Positions 46,863 through 57,879 of a stretch of 64,000 nt of DNA are shown here, one piece after another. The translations under genes were made by a program, and so were the position numbers. The DNA lies in NCBI GenBank assembly GCA_022818135.1, contig JAFMSR010000018.1:1077552-1141551 (forward strand), read 5' to 3'. Within the stretch, counting starts at the first letter, position 1; every line of letters begins with the position of its first letter. The notes below the pieces were generated by a model, which searched no databases, was not told the DNA's origin, and saw only the letters and a list, made by a program, of their open reading frames with translations. The stretch is from Saxidomus purpurata. Lineage: Eukaryota > Mollusca > Bivalvia > Venerida > Veneridae.

Positions 46863-47320
46863 AACAAGAGCTGTCAGTAGACAGCGCGCTCGACTATTCT
46901 CAGTGATTGAGGTGGTACGCAAACTTTAACGTAAATTCTAAGTCGAAAAAGGGGCATAATTCTGTCAAAATGCTTGATACAGTGACCTCCTCCTGTGTAC
47001 AGGTTGGGGGCATGATGGTGAACAAGGGTGCAAAGTTCAAAGCCAGATGTCAATGGACTTTGAAAATATTTGAGGGGTACGCAAACTTTAACCTAAATTT
47101 TAAGTCGAAAAAGGGGCATAATTTTGTCAAAATGCTTGATAGAGTTACCTCCTCCTGTCTACAAGTTGGGGACATGATGGTGAACAAGTGTGCAAAGTTT
47201 CAAAGCCATATGTCAATGGACTTTGAAAATATTTGAGGTGGTACGCAAACTTTAACATAAGTGGTTACGCCGACGCTCGGGTGACTAGGATAGCTAACTC
47301 CTTATTCTTCGAGCTAAAAA
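46863..47320 (+). mobile_element. ACAAGAGCTGTCAGTAGACAG repeat, ~170-bp units
   Basis: Starts AACAAGAGCTGTCAGTAGACAGCG (a short hairpin). It has two units with GGTACGCAAACTTTAAC, AAGTCGAAAAAGGGGCATAATT and TTGGGG(G/A)CATGATGGTGAACAAG, and ends after GACGCTCGGGTGACTAGGATAG. Same style as P3 at the first 11 bases only. Confidence 0.65.
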
Positions 47321-47659
47321 ATGACTGGTTTTTTTTTTTCATTTTTTGACATAAACATATTGTTGTGGATATTAATTCTCTTAGTTAAATCATTTTCTAT
47401 CCATCTATAGATAGTTTGAAGCAAATTGGAGAAAATGTTGATTTTTATTTTCATTCGTATTCAATATTCACATTTTGTTCCTAATACTTGTTGGATATTG
47501 GTTTCTATGAGCTTATCAAGATGTTATCAACCTTGATACCAAAGTGAACAACTGAAAGATATAAACAGTTCAGCTGATAAAACAAGTGGCATATTATGTG
47601 TTTTACGACATATATACCAATTTCAGTTAAAGGACAAAAGTACTGACATGCTAGCTCTA

Positions 47660-50600
47660 TAATTATGTATTCTATGACAAAGGGAGACTAACATATACAT
47701 ATCATTCTTTTGATCAATCTAATTATTATCTCCCTTCATATTAGACTTTGAAACCAAAAGAGGAAGAAAGAAACCTACTCAAAATTGAAAAATAAATATA
47801 AAGTGAGTGATAATTATATTCTTTATATATATTATCATTTTATCACAGAAAACCATGAGCTTTTGCAGTGCAAATAAGGTAATAGATTTTTCTAAATAAA
47901 ATAAAAAAACACTAAACTTTTCAATAGTTTTCTAGTCTAAAAATAGCACCATGAAATAATAATTAGATAACTTATACATATCATTCTTTTGATTAATCTA
48001 ATTATTATCTCCCTTCATAATGACCTTTAAAACCAAAAGAGGAAGTTTAAGATTACGTCAAAGAAATACTAATAACTTAACCTACTTAAAATAGATATAA
48101 GGTAAGTTATAATTATATTCTCTATATATTTCATCATTTTATCACAGAAAACAAGGAGCTTTTGCAGTGCAAATAAGGTAATAGATTGTTCTAAATCAAA
48201 TAAAAAACATTCCAAGTTTTCAATATTTTTCTAGTCTAAAAATAGCAAGTGGAATTATGTGTTTTACAACATAAACACCAATTTCAGTTTACAACAAAAG
48301 TCCTGACATTATGTTTTCTATGATAAAGGGAGACTAACATATACATATCATTCTTTTGATCAATCTAATTATTATCTTCCTTATAATGACCTTTGAAACC
48401 AAAAGAGGAAGTTTAAGATTACGTCAGAAAAATACCAATAGATTAACCTACTCAAAATTGAAAAATAGATATAAGGTAAGTTTTATATTCTCTATATATA
48501 TTTATCATTTAATCATAGAAAACCATAAGCTTTTGCAGTGCAAATAAGGTAATAGATTGTTCTAAATCAAATAAAAAACATTCCAAGTTTTCAATATTTT
48601 TCTAGTCTAAAAATAGCAAGTGGAATTATGTGTTTTACAACATAAACACCAATTTCAGTTTACAACAAAAGTCCTGACATTATGTTTTCTATGATAAAGG
48701 GAGACTAACATATACATATCATTCTTTTGATCAATCTAATTATTATCTTCCTTATAATGACCTTTGAAACCAAAAGAGGAAGTTTAAGATTACGTCAGAA
48801 AAATACCAATAGATTAACCTACTCAAAATTGAAAAATAGATATAAGGTAAGTTTTATATTCTCTATATATATTATCATTTTATCACAGAAAACAAGGAGC
48901 TTTTGCAGTGCAAATAAGGTAATAGATTTTTCTAAATCAAATAAAAAACATTCCAAGTTTTCAATATTTTTCTAGTCTAAAAATAGCAAGTGGAATTAGG
49001 TGTTTTACAACATAAACACCGTTTACAACAAAAGTCCTGACATTATGCTTTCTATGATAAAGGGAGACTAACATATACATATCATTCTTTTGATCAATCT
49101 AATTATTATCTCCCTTATAATGACCTTTCAAACCAAAAGAGGAAGTTTAAGATTACGTCAGAAAAATACCAATAGATTAACCTACTCAAAATTGAAAAAT
49201 AGATATAAGGTAAGTTTTATATTCTCTATATATATTATCATATATATTATCATTTTATCACAGAAAACAAGGAGCTTTTGCAGTGCAAATAAGGTAATAG
49301 ATTTTTCTAAATCAAATAAAAAACATTCCAAGTTTTCAATATTTTTCTAGTCTAAAAATAGCAAGTGGAATTAAGTGTTTTACAACATAAACACCAATTT
49401 CAGTTTACAACAAAAGTCCTGACATTATGTTTTCTATGATAAAGGGAGACTAACATATACATATCATTCTTTTGATCAATCTAATTATTATCTTCCTTAT
49501 AATGACCTTTGAAACTAAAAGAGGAAGTTTAAGATTACGTCACAAAAATACCAATAGATTAACCTACTCAAAATTGAAAAATAGATATAAGGTAAGTTTT
49601 ATATTCTCTATATATATTTATCATTTTATCACAGAAAACCATAAGCTTTTGCAGTGAAAATAAGGTAATGGATTTTTCAAAATAAAATAAAAAACACTTA
49701 ACTTTTCAATATTTTTCTAGTCTAAAAATAGCACCATGAAATAATAATAAGATAACTTATACATATCATTCTTTTGATCAATCTAATTATTATCTCCCTT
49801 CATAATGACCTTTAAAACCAAAAGAGGAAGTTTAAGATTACGTCAGAAAAATACCAATAGATTAACCTACTCAAAATTGAAAAATAGATATAAGGTAAGT
49901 TTTATATTCTCTATATATATTTATCATTTTATCACTGTGACAGAAAACCATAAGCTTTTGCAGTGAAAATAAGGTAATGGATTTTTCAAAATAAAATAAA
50001 AAACACTTAACTTTTCAAAATTTTTCTAGTCTAAAAATAGCACCGTGAAATAATAAAATACATAACTTATACATATCATTCTTTTGATCAATCTAATTAT
50101 TATCTCCCTTCATAATGACCTTTAAAACCGAAAGAGGAAGTTTAAGATTACGTCAGAAAAAAGCAATAGATTAACCTACTCAAAATTGAAAAATAGATAT
50201 AAGGTAAGTTTTATATTCTCTATATATATTTATCATTTTATCACAGAAAACCATAAGCTTTTGCAGTGAAAATAAGGTAATGGATTTTTCAAAATAAAAT
50301 AAAAAACACTTAACTTTTCAATATTTTTCTAGTCTAAAAATAGCACCATGAAATAATAATTATATAACTTATACATATCATTCTTTTGATCAATCTAATT
50401 ATTATCTCCCTTCATAATGACCTTTAAAACCAAAAGAGAAAGTTTAAGATTACGTCACAAAAAATACCAATAGATTAACCTACTCAAAATTGAAAAACAG
50501 ATATAAGGTAAGTTATATATTCTCTATATACATTTATCATTTTATCACAGAAAACCATAAGCTTTTGCAGTGAAAATAAGGTAATGGATTTTTCAAAATA

Positions 50601-51594
50601 AAATAAAAAACACTTAAACTTTTCAATGTTTTTCTAGTCTAAAAATAGCAAGTGAAATTATGTGTTTTACAACATAAACACCAATTTCAATTTACAACAA
50701 AAGTACTGACATGCTAGCTCTATTATTATGTTTTCTATGATAAAGGGAGACTAACATATACATATCATAAAACCAAAAGAGGAAGTTTATGATTACGTCC
50801 AAAAAATACCAATAGATTAAACTACTCAAAATTGAAAAATAGACATAAGGTAAGTTTTATATTCTCTCTATATATTTATCATTTTATCACAGAAAACCAT
50901 GAGCTTTTGCAGTGCAAATAAGGTAATAGATTTTTCTAAATAAAATAAAAAACACTTAACTTTTCAATATTTTTCTAGTCTAAAAATGGCACCATGAAAT
51001 AATAATTAGATAACTTATACATATCATTCTTTTGATCAATCTAATTATTATCTCCCTTCATAATGACCTTTAAAACCAAAAGAGGAAGTTTAAGATTACG
51101 TCAAAGAAATACTAATAACTTAACCTACTTAAAATAGATATAAGGTAAGTTATAATTATATTCTCTATATATATTATCATTTTATCACAGAAAACAAGGA
51201 GCTTTTGCAGCGCAAATAAGGTAATAGATTTTTCTAAATAAAATAAAAAACATTCCAAGTTTTCAATATTTTTCTAGTCTAAAAATAGCAAGTGGAATTA
51301 TGTGTTTTACAACATAAACACCAATTTCAGTTTACAACAAAAGTCCTGACATTATGTTTTCTATGATAAAGGGAGACTAACATATACATATCATTCTTTT
51401 GATCAATCTAATTATTATCTCCCTTCATAATGACCTTTGAAACCAAAAGAGGAAGTTTATGATTACGTCAAAAAAATACCAATAGATTAACCTACTCCAA
51501 ATTGAAAAATCTATATATAAATTATCATTTTATCACAGAAAACCATGAGCTTTTGCAGTGCAAATAAGGTAATAGATTTTTCTGAATAAAATAA
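47660..51594 (+). repeat. array of ~12 copies of the cGLR 5' flank (units ~306 or ~370 bp)
   Basis: Each unit contains TTTTGATCAATCTAATTATT, ATGACCTTT(G/A)AAACCAAAAG, GATTACGTCA, ATATAAGGTAAGT and AGCTTTTGCAGTG. These words occur in the same order immediately upstream of the two cGLR genes (36691-36900, 59225-59430). The AAGAGGAAG marker falls near 47755, 48030, 48400, 48772, 49137, 49517, 49824, 50130, 50437, 50775, 51080 and 51443. Long units have an extra segment with GTTTTACAACATAAACACC. The 61-86 aa ORFs starting at MINLII or MTF repeat with the unit. Confidence 0.85.
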
Positions 51595-52257
51595 ACAAGA
51601 GGGCCATGATGGCCCTATGTAACTCACCTGAATACAAGTCCACTTGCCTGATGGGTGTAGTCAATTTAGACCCAAGAGGCATGATCGAACAAAGTAGGTG
51701 GAAGACCACAAGACAATGTTACACATCAAATAGGTTTTCATATATAAGTCTTTGTAAAACAAGTGACCCCTGGGAGGGGCCAATATTGACCCCAGGGTTA
51801 TGAATTGAAATAAACTTGTACTAGGCAATGCTACATGCTAAATATCTAAGCTCTAGGCCCTGTGGTTTCAGAGAAGAAGATTTTTAAAGTTTTTCCTGTA
51901 TAAGCCTATGTAAAATCAAGTGACCCCCTGGAGGTGTCAATTTTGACCAGGGGGTCATAATTTGAACAATCTTGGTAGAGGTCCACTAGGCATTTCTACA
52001 TGCCAAATAACTAATATCCACGTCTTGTGGTTTCACAGAAGAAGATGTTTTTAAGTTTTTCCCATATAAGCCTATGTAAAACCAAGTGACCCCCTGGGTG
52101 GGGTCAATTTTGACCCGGGGGTCATAATTTGAACAATCTTGGTAGAGGTCCACCAGACAATGCCACATGCTACATATCTAAGCTCTAGGCCTTGTGGTTT
52201 CAGAGAAGAAGATTTTGTAAGTCTTTCTTATTTGTCGCAATAGCAACCAGAGTTCTG
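51595..52257 (-). mobile_element. pearl-like element P1, partial, inserted into the 5'-flank array
   Basis: Starts ACAAGAGGGCCATGATGGCCC and has three ~180-bp units (GACCCCCGGGTCA-type, AAGCTCTAGGC, GAGAAGAAGATTTT). It ends in GCAACCAGAGTTCTGCA without the hairpin end. Array text resumes directly afterwards (AAAACACTAAAAAAATATTTG). Confidence 0.75.
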
Positions 52258-52800
52258 CAAAAACACTAAAAAAATATTTGTTTAGCCTAAAAATAGCACC
52301 ATGAAACAATATAGACCAACATTTTCTAATCACAGTTATGTTAAAAGTGTCAATAGTCATACAACACTGTCTGACAGCAGTTCTGACATTGGCTAGTTGT
52401 TTAATTTTTTCGGTAATGTTGGCGTATAAGTAAAACAACTACAGCTAATTCTGGTAGTAGAATAGTATTTGATGTTTTGCAGAAAAATATTTCACTTGAT
52501 ACACAATATTGTGTGTTTCATTGAAAGCACAAGACATGGTATAGATCTCATAAAAATTGAAAAATGGCTATTTAATTTTTGAAATCAGCATGATTATTGT
52601 TGTGGATTTTAATTCTTTTAGTTATTACAGTGGATCATTTTCTATCTATATGTAGATTCTTTTAAGCAAAATTTGAGAAAAAGTTGATTTTCATTGATTT
52701 CCATCCCTATTCAATATTCACATTTTGTTCTTAATACTTGTTTGATATGGGTTACTATGAGCTTATCAAGATTAATCAAGTTTCAATAATTCATCGCAAA
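52258..52800. repeat. further copy of cGLR upstream flank
   Basis: Matches both 46600-47540 and the 57930-58040 / 36330-36500 segments (TGATATGGGTTACTATGAGC, ATATTCACATTTTGTTC). No gene body follows. Confidence 0.55.
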
Positions 52801-52984
52801 AGATGACTTAAATAAAAATAAAAACAATAGCGTCATTCAAATAAAAATGTTCAACAGGGGAAATCTTTGCGTTTCTAGATCGGTTAAGTGTACAATAAGT
52901 TACCGTTACATGTGTATACTAAGTTCACTTTTTTGCATTAATCATACATGTATACATAAGTTGCAACGCAAACAATGCACCATC

Positions 52985-53830
52985 TACATCTTCAAATTTC
53001 TCAGAACGGTGGCGCTTGTGCTTCGGTGATGCAGTTGATGTCTGGTATTCTTTGGCAATTTATTCCTTTTTATTTAATATTCCCGACAATGTACTTTTAG
53101 AAACATCATAAATTCTAGCCAACTCTGTTTTGCTTTTTCAACCTTATCATATTCACACACGATTCAAATTTATTTTCTAATGTGAATGTTTTACGTTTTT
53201 TCTCCATGATACATGTACAAATGTAAATGTTTTATGAATGGACAGAAATTTCAAAACTCCATCTGTTTAAAAGCTGATTTTCGCTCACTTCCCATAACCA
53301 GGAATACTCTATAACCATTATGACGGTTCCTGCCATAACTTAAAATATTTAACTAGGTATGTTTTCCCATTATGGGATTTCATCCAGTCTGCATGCTTTC
53401 AAAGAAACGCTCACGATAACTTACGTAAAATAATATCACTTGAGTATCAATTAAGCAATTATGTTTGTATTTTCATTAAACTAGGTACTCAAAAGGTTAC
53501 ACATGTGTAATAATTTACCTTTACGAATAATAGCTACAAATGTGCTATGAAAAATACAATGCAGACGGCAAAAGAGAAATGCCAAATCAACAGATTTTTT
53601 TAACTCTTCGGAACATATTTGCAGTTTGATAGATACGATCACATTACTGTACATTTTTCCTTGTTGGACCAGAAAATACTGTTCCTTATATCCGAAGTTT
53701 CCTTATAACCGGAGTACGATATAACCGTATATTTTTACATTAAATAAAGAAGGGAAAAAATCGGGCCCAAAAAAACTGTTATATCCGAAGTTACGTTATA
53801 TCCGGAGTCGATATATACAGAGTTTACTGT
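52985..53830 (-). pseudogene. pogo/Tigger-like transposon relic
   Basis: On the minus strand from 53207 a frame begins MEKKRKTFTLENKF and, after shifts, shows IYDVSKSTLSGILNKKE. This is the helix-turn-helix (CENP-B N-terminal) start of pogo/Tigger transposases. It is broken by stops after about 30 residues. At 53690-53830 repeated TATATCCG(A/G)AGT words and the end CAGAGTTTACTGTA resemble the TIR of this group. No catalytic domain remains. Confidence 0.6.
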
Positions 53831-53831
53831 A

Positions 53832-55258
53832 AAAGTAAAACTTTATGAACACAATTTGAAATTCATGCCTCATAAATTCTTACAGATCACAAAGGTTAAT
53901 ACAATAAGAAAAATGCCACTTATCAAATATTACCCGATACAAAATTATGCACACTGAACATGACTGTGAAAGCCAAAATAACAGTAAAAATGAAAATTGT
54001 GTTCAATCTTTCTTCATTCTGGCCATTGAATGCAGTATAACATAAACCACAGTTCTTGCACAAACAAATTTGTTAATCTCTGTACTGAGGGTCACACCAT
54101 TTCTAAACAGTATAACAAATATGTTTCTGCATATCATTTATCAATCTGAAGTTCTCTTTATTGTTAGCAAGATTTCTACCAGCAGAACCATTGTGTCCAA
54201 CACGTTAGGAAGAATAAAGTTTAATGCAAGGCCCTTAACTCTGGCCTTACTGTAAAAGTCTTTATATTCGATAGCTGTTTATTTTGAGATTTCCCCACTT
54301 TCTATTAATTCACAAGTTTATGTATTTGCAAGATTGCACTATTTCATGTATATTCTTTAAAATTTGTGAAAATAAAAAACTTGCAAATTACCAAACTTTT
54401 ACAGTACTAGTAGTTACGTCTACTGGAAATGTTTATTACATATGGACACAATTCAGTATCTCTTCAACCCAAAGCTCTATCACTATGCAGTGGTGTGCTG
54501 CATTAGTTATTTTATAGCCCTAAACATTAAGCTATGGAAATCTCTTTATGTCACAAAGATTTCAAGTTCCTTTATATCCAAGTACAAAACTTTTTGTCAC
54601 AGACACAAAACTTTCATAATCAGTTTATGTCACAAAGCATTCAATATCATTTTGTGTCACAGATGCACATCATTAAAGATCACTTAGTGTTACAGACACA
54701 CAGCATTAAAGATCACTTTGTGTCACAGACGTACAGCATTCAAAATCAATTTAAGACACAGACGCAACGCGTTTGTCTATATATTTAGTATCACATTCTT
54801 CTTCTATGTTAGGGGTCTTTTTCTCGAGACATCCAACAGTCTTTTCCAGTATTTGATGTTTATCAAAGGCTACCCTTGGAAACGTCATTTGAAAACAATA
54901 TTTAGCGTATATAAAATGCATAAACAGAACAAGAAGCCATGCGGGCCTAGATTGCTTGACTGAGTAAAAAACATTCCAGTCTAAAGAAATTAATCAAAGT
55001 ACTGAAAGTACTGTAACAAAAATTACCTTTTACCAGAAAAATGACTTTGCTTACTTTATATGCAAATAAATATGGTCATACAAATCAGGTTCAAATTCTG
55101 ATAATGAGGCAACTTTTGTCTATAGTAAACAGTTTGAAAATAAGAAGCATAATCATGTGATTTGGTTTCTTTCCTTGTAAAATTGTGAAAACCTCTCTTC
55201 AGCACTCAGAGCTGTGACAAGCTATGGCTACCTCCACAATATATTTATGAGTAAATGT
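53832..55258. other. unit B non-coding DNA matching 29590-32730
   Basis: Collinear with unit A except that the 1.7-kb TA element is absent (empty site TA at 54948-54949). Contains the ~33-bp tandem array at 54530-54760. No exon. Confidence 0.6.
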
Positions 55259-55387
55259 CTACAATTTACCATGTGGGATTTGATATCCTTCCTCTAGCCC
55301 ATGTGGATTTGATGGTGTGACACAGTCTAGATTTACCTCCTTACGTAAACACTGGTCAATGTCAACAGCACTGAAGAATGCCACGGA
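55259..55387 (-). pseudogene. POLG: POLG copy B last exon
   Basis: 129 nt, open, with the same protein as copy A ([14 protein letters not shown] to PHGKL) and TAG at the end. The acceptor is TTTTGAG rather than TTTTCAG, weaker but possible. Confidence 0.9.
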
Positions 55388-55742
55388 CTCAAAATTGAAT
55401 GTCATACTTGACTAGATTGTACTTTATATACAATACCCGAGGTAAATCACCAAGAAACAATTTTTGTATTTCAGTATTTAAATGGACCTGCTGTCTTCTT
55501 TTTACCCTTTTTAACACCTTTTAGGAACTTCATATCTTAGGTTATATAATGATTTAGACCTCTCTTGAATTTCAGTCCAGAATCAGGTTAAAAACATACC
55601 TGTACTTTGTTTTTACATGAGTTACAAAGTTTATGAAGTAACATTCTGGTTCCCTGAATTTCTAGCCTTAAACTTAAATAAAGCTTTATCAAATAATTTT
55701 GCAAAAACTATATTATAAAATCAGAGGAACAAAAGTTGTTAC

Positions 55743-55854
55743 CAATGGAAGATCCTTGATACCCAGCTTGTGTGCAAACATTGCTCAGGTAAGCAGGTTG
55801 GTGATTTGTAGAGCCAGTGCTGCCCTGTAACGGTCTTCCTCTGCCACCAGGTAT
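55743..55854 (-). pseudogene. POLG: POLG copy B exon with premature TGA
   Basis: 112 nt. CGA in copy A (the Arg after NLLT) is TGA here (plus-strand TCA at 55785-55787), a CpG-type transition. Otherwise only two differences from copy A, one silent and one Met to Val. Confidence 0.92.
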
Positions 55855-56150
55855 CTAAAAATAGAAACATAAATGACTGAGTATCTAAAAATTGAAACAT
55901 ACCAGGTCATATCATATCTACCCTTGAATTGATCAATATTTTATCATTTTTGAAGTTGATTAATGTATATTTCGAAAGGAAAAACAAGCAACTAATGTCT
56001 GCCGAGTTCAGCCAAATTTATCGAGAAAATGTTTACAGTTGCACCGTGCGACCGGAGGTAATAAAAGCCGGTCTCCGGCTCCGGTCTTCAAAGGTTTCAC
56101 AAGACAAGTATTATTAAATTGACAGTATTTGGAAGATTGAAACAGCATAC

Positions 56151-56290
56151 CTAACTTCATCATATATACTGATGGAGAACCGTCCACTGATGTCATACTC
56201 TACTAACAACCAGCGCATACTAACCAACATCAAGTGGAGATAATCCACGGCAGAACTCTGTACAACCCAGTTAATACGGCTCGTCATGAA
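56151..56290 (-). pseudogene. POLG: POLG copy B exon with altered motif C (YDEVR)
   Basis: 140 nt, open in the expected frame: [20 protein letters not shown], then [20 protein letters not shown]. The catalytic-motif histidine conserved in POLG is Tyr through one base change (CAT to TAT). Copy A keeps His but is frameshifted. Confidence 0.92.
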
Positions 56291-56346
56291 CTGCAAAGAC
56301 ATAAACAAAAACCTGTTACAATTAAATGATACAATTTACTCAATCC

Positions 56347-56533
56347 TATATATATCAAACCTGCATTAAAGACCATCTCCGAAAAAAGACCACCCTTCAA
56401 ATAAAGACCAATAGGGACAAAACATAGCACTATTCAGCCATTGTGTAGACACTTTGAATAAAGACAACTTATCAAAAATGACCGTCACAGCTTCTTCCAG
56501 TCAGTGGTCTGAGTTCACAGGTTAGACTGTATA
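56347..56533. mobile_element. MITE-like repeat in POLG intron, copy B
   Basis: Counterpart of 33811-33993 at the same intronic place, ending CACAGGTTAGACTGTA. Confidence 0.5.
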
Positions 56534-56594
56534 ATCTTATCCCACACTGTGAAAAAAGAAAATGTTATTCTGGTGAGGATCACAATGACTGGTA

Positions 56595-57091
56595 TACAGT
56601 AAAACCTGTATCAGTGGTCACCTAAATTAACCAGCCACCTGCTGTAACCAGTCAACACTGATGTATTCTAATTGCGCTATTGTAATATTTAAATACCTGA
56701 ACAAAGCAACTACCTAACTTAAACTTTTGATGCATCCCTTTGGTGTTTAGGGAGGGGATAAGTGATTAACCTGCTGGACTGGTAATACAGGGATCACAGG
56801 TTCAATACCCCACTCCTCCACCGACATAACTAATGGTCTTTCGGATAAGACCTTAAACCGAGCTCCTATATACCAGTGCTGTACAAATCTAGCATGTTAA
56901 AGAACCAGGAGGTATCTCTGTAACAGGACGAGAACTGTACCTTGCACTATCCCCCTAAAATCTAAAATAACTAACATTTTCTGGGGGTTGTTGGTAATAT
57001 GTGGATTATCCAGTACAAACATTAAAACTCTAAAATACAATTTAATACAAACATATCCCTTTGGTTATTACTTAACATAGGTTTGACTGTA
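56595..57091. mobile_element. TIR element carrying a SINE, copy B
   Basis: Counterpart of 34057-34553 with the same terminal words. The SINE inside (56738-57040) has ATAAGTGATTAACC as A box and GGTTCAATACC as B box. Confidence 0.55.
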
Positions 57092-57721
57092 ATCCAGTGT
57101 CATATATTGTGATCTATTATAGCTTCTATACATGTAAGATGCAGTATGTCAATTCTCAGCATTTGTGCCCTGCTGGGTTCTCGATTTTCTTCCTGTTTTC
57201 ATTACCTCACTGAGATGATGTATTTATCAAAAACAAGATTTTACCGGTAGAAACTAGCACATGATTGGCTTTGCTATATATAACGTTGCATTCAAAAAGT
57301 AATACTGGTATGCAACATGACAAAGCTGGCAATCCCAGTTTGGTTCCCAGCCACAGCCGACTAGTGCTCAGTTCTGAATGAAATTATTTTCTTTAGTGGA
57401 TATTTTTGCCTAGCTGAATGCTGGAGAGGAATAAAACTTGAAATAAAAATATCATATTGATTTCAGGTGAGAAATACCAAGCCTTGAACCTATGAACAAA
57501 GACTTGTTTTAACCACAGGTGCGAAATAAAGAAACCTTGAACGTTTTCATTCACACTCACTTGTCTAGCAGGCTACAGACCACAGAATCCGATAAACAAT
57601 ATTTGAAACTTGAAGCTACTATGAAAATTGTAATACAATGTATTTATCTGTAGACTCACTGAGATTACATCAGGTTACAAATCTAACGTTTGTGACAGGG
57701 TCCTTGAAGAGTTACACTTAC

Positions 57722-57836
57722 ATCTTCGTTAACATTCTCTGGCTCCAAAGCTTTACTGATACGGCATCCAAGTACAGGTGTACGCGGCTCATCCAGACGG
57801 GCAATTTCCTCTAGCTTGTTAAACATGGAGCTCTCA
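57722..57836 (-). pseudogene. POLG: POLG copy B exon: MFNKLEEIA...ALEP
   Basis: 115 nt, open, six base differences from copy A. Two of them change residues (Arg to Ser before MFNK, Asp to Glu after ALEP). Splice sites intact. Confidence 0.92.
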
Positions 57837-57879
57837 CTGTATCGTAGAAGAATAAAGATAATCATATTTTGCTTTCTAT

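Larger units (their letters stand above)
44610..47660. repeat. rearranged partial copy of the cGLR upstream flank, broken by repeats
   Basis: 44610-44810 matches 58600-58830, 46490-46610 matches 58820-58930, and 47330-47660 matches 36330-36700 (copy A upstream). Between these lie tandem repeats (44885-45560), a P1 element (45591-46486) and another repeat (46863-47320). The cGLR gene body itself is missing. Confidence 0.65.

Noticed and set aside
48356..49657. Repeated 61-86 aa ORFs starting MINLII / MTFETK
   Set aside because: They repeat with the array unit, and in cGLR copy A the homologous frame is closed by a frameshift. Kept as a splice/first-exon question, not as genes.
47660..51594. 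CRISPR-like regular repeats
   Set aside because: Units are 300-370 bp with no spacer/repeat division, in a eukaryotic genome; this is a tandem satellite of a gene flank.
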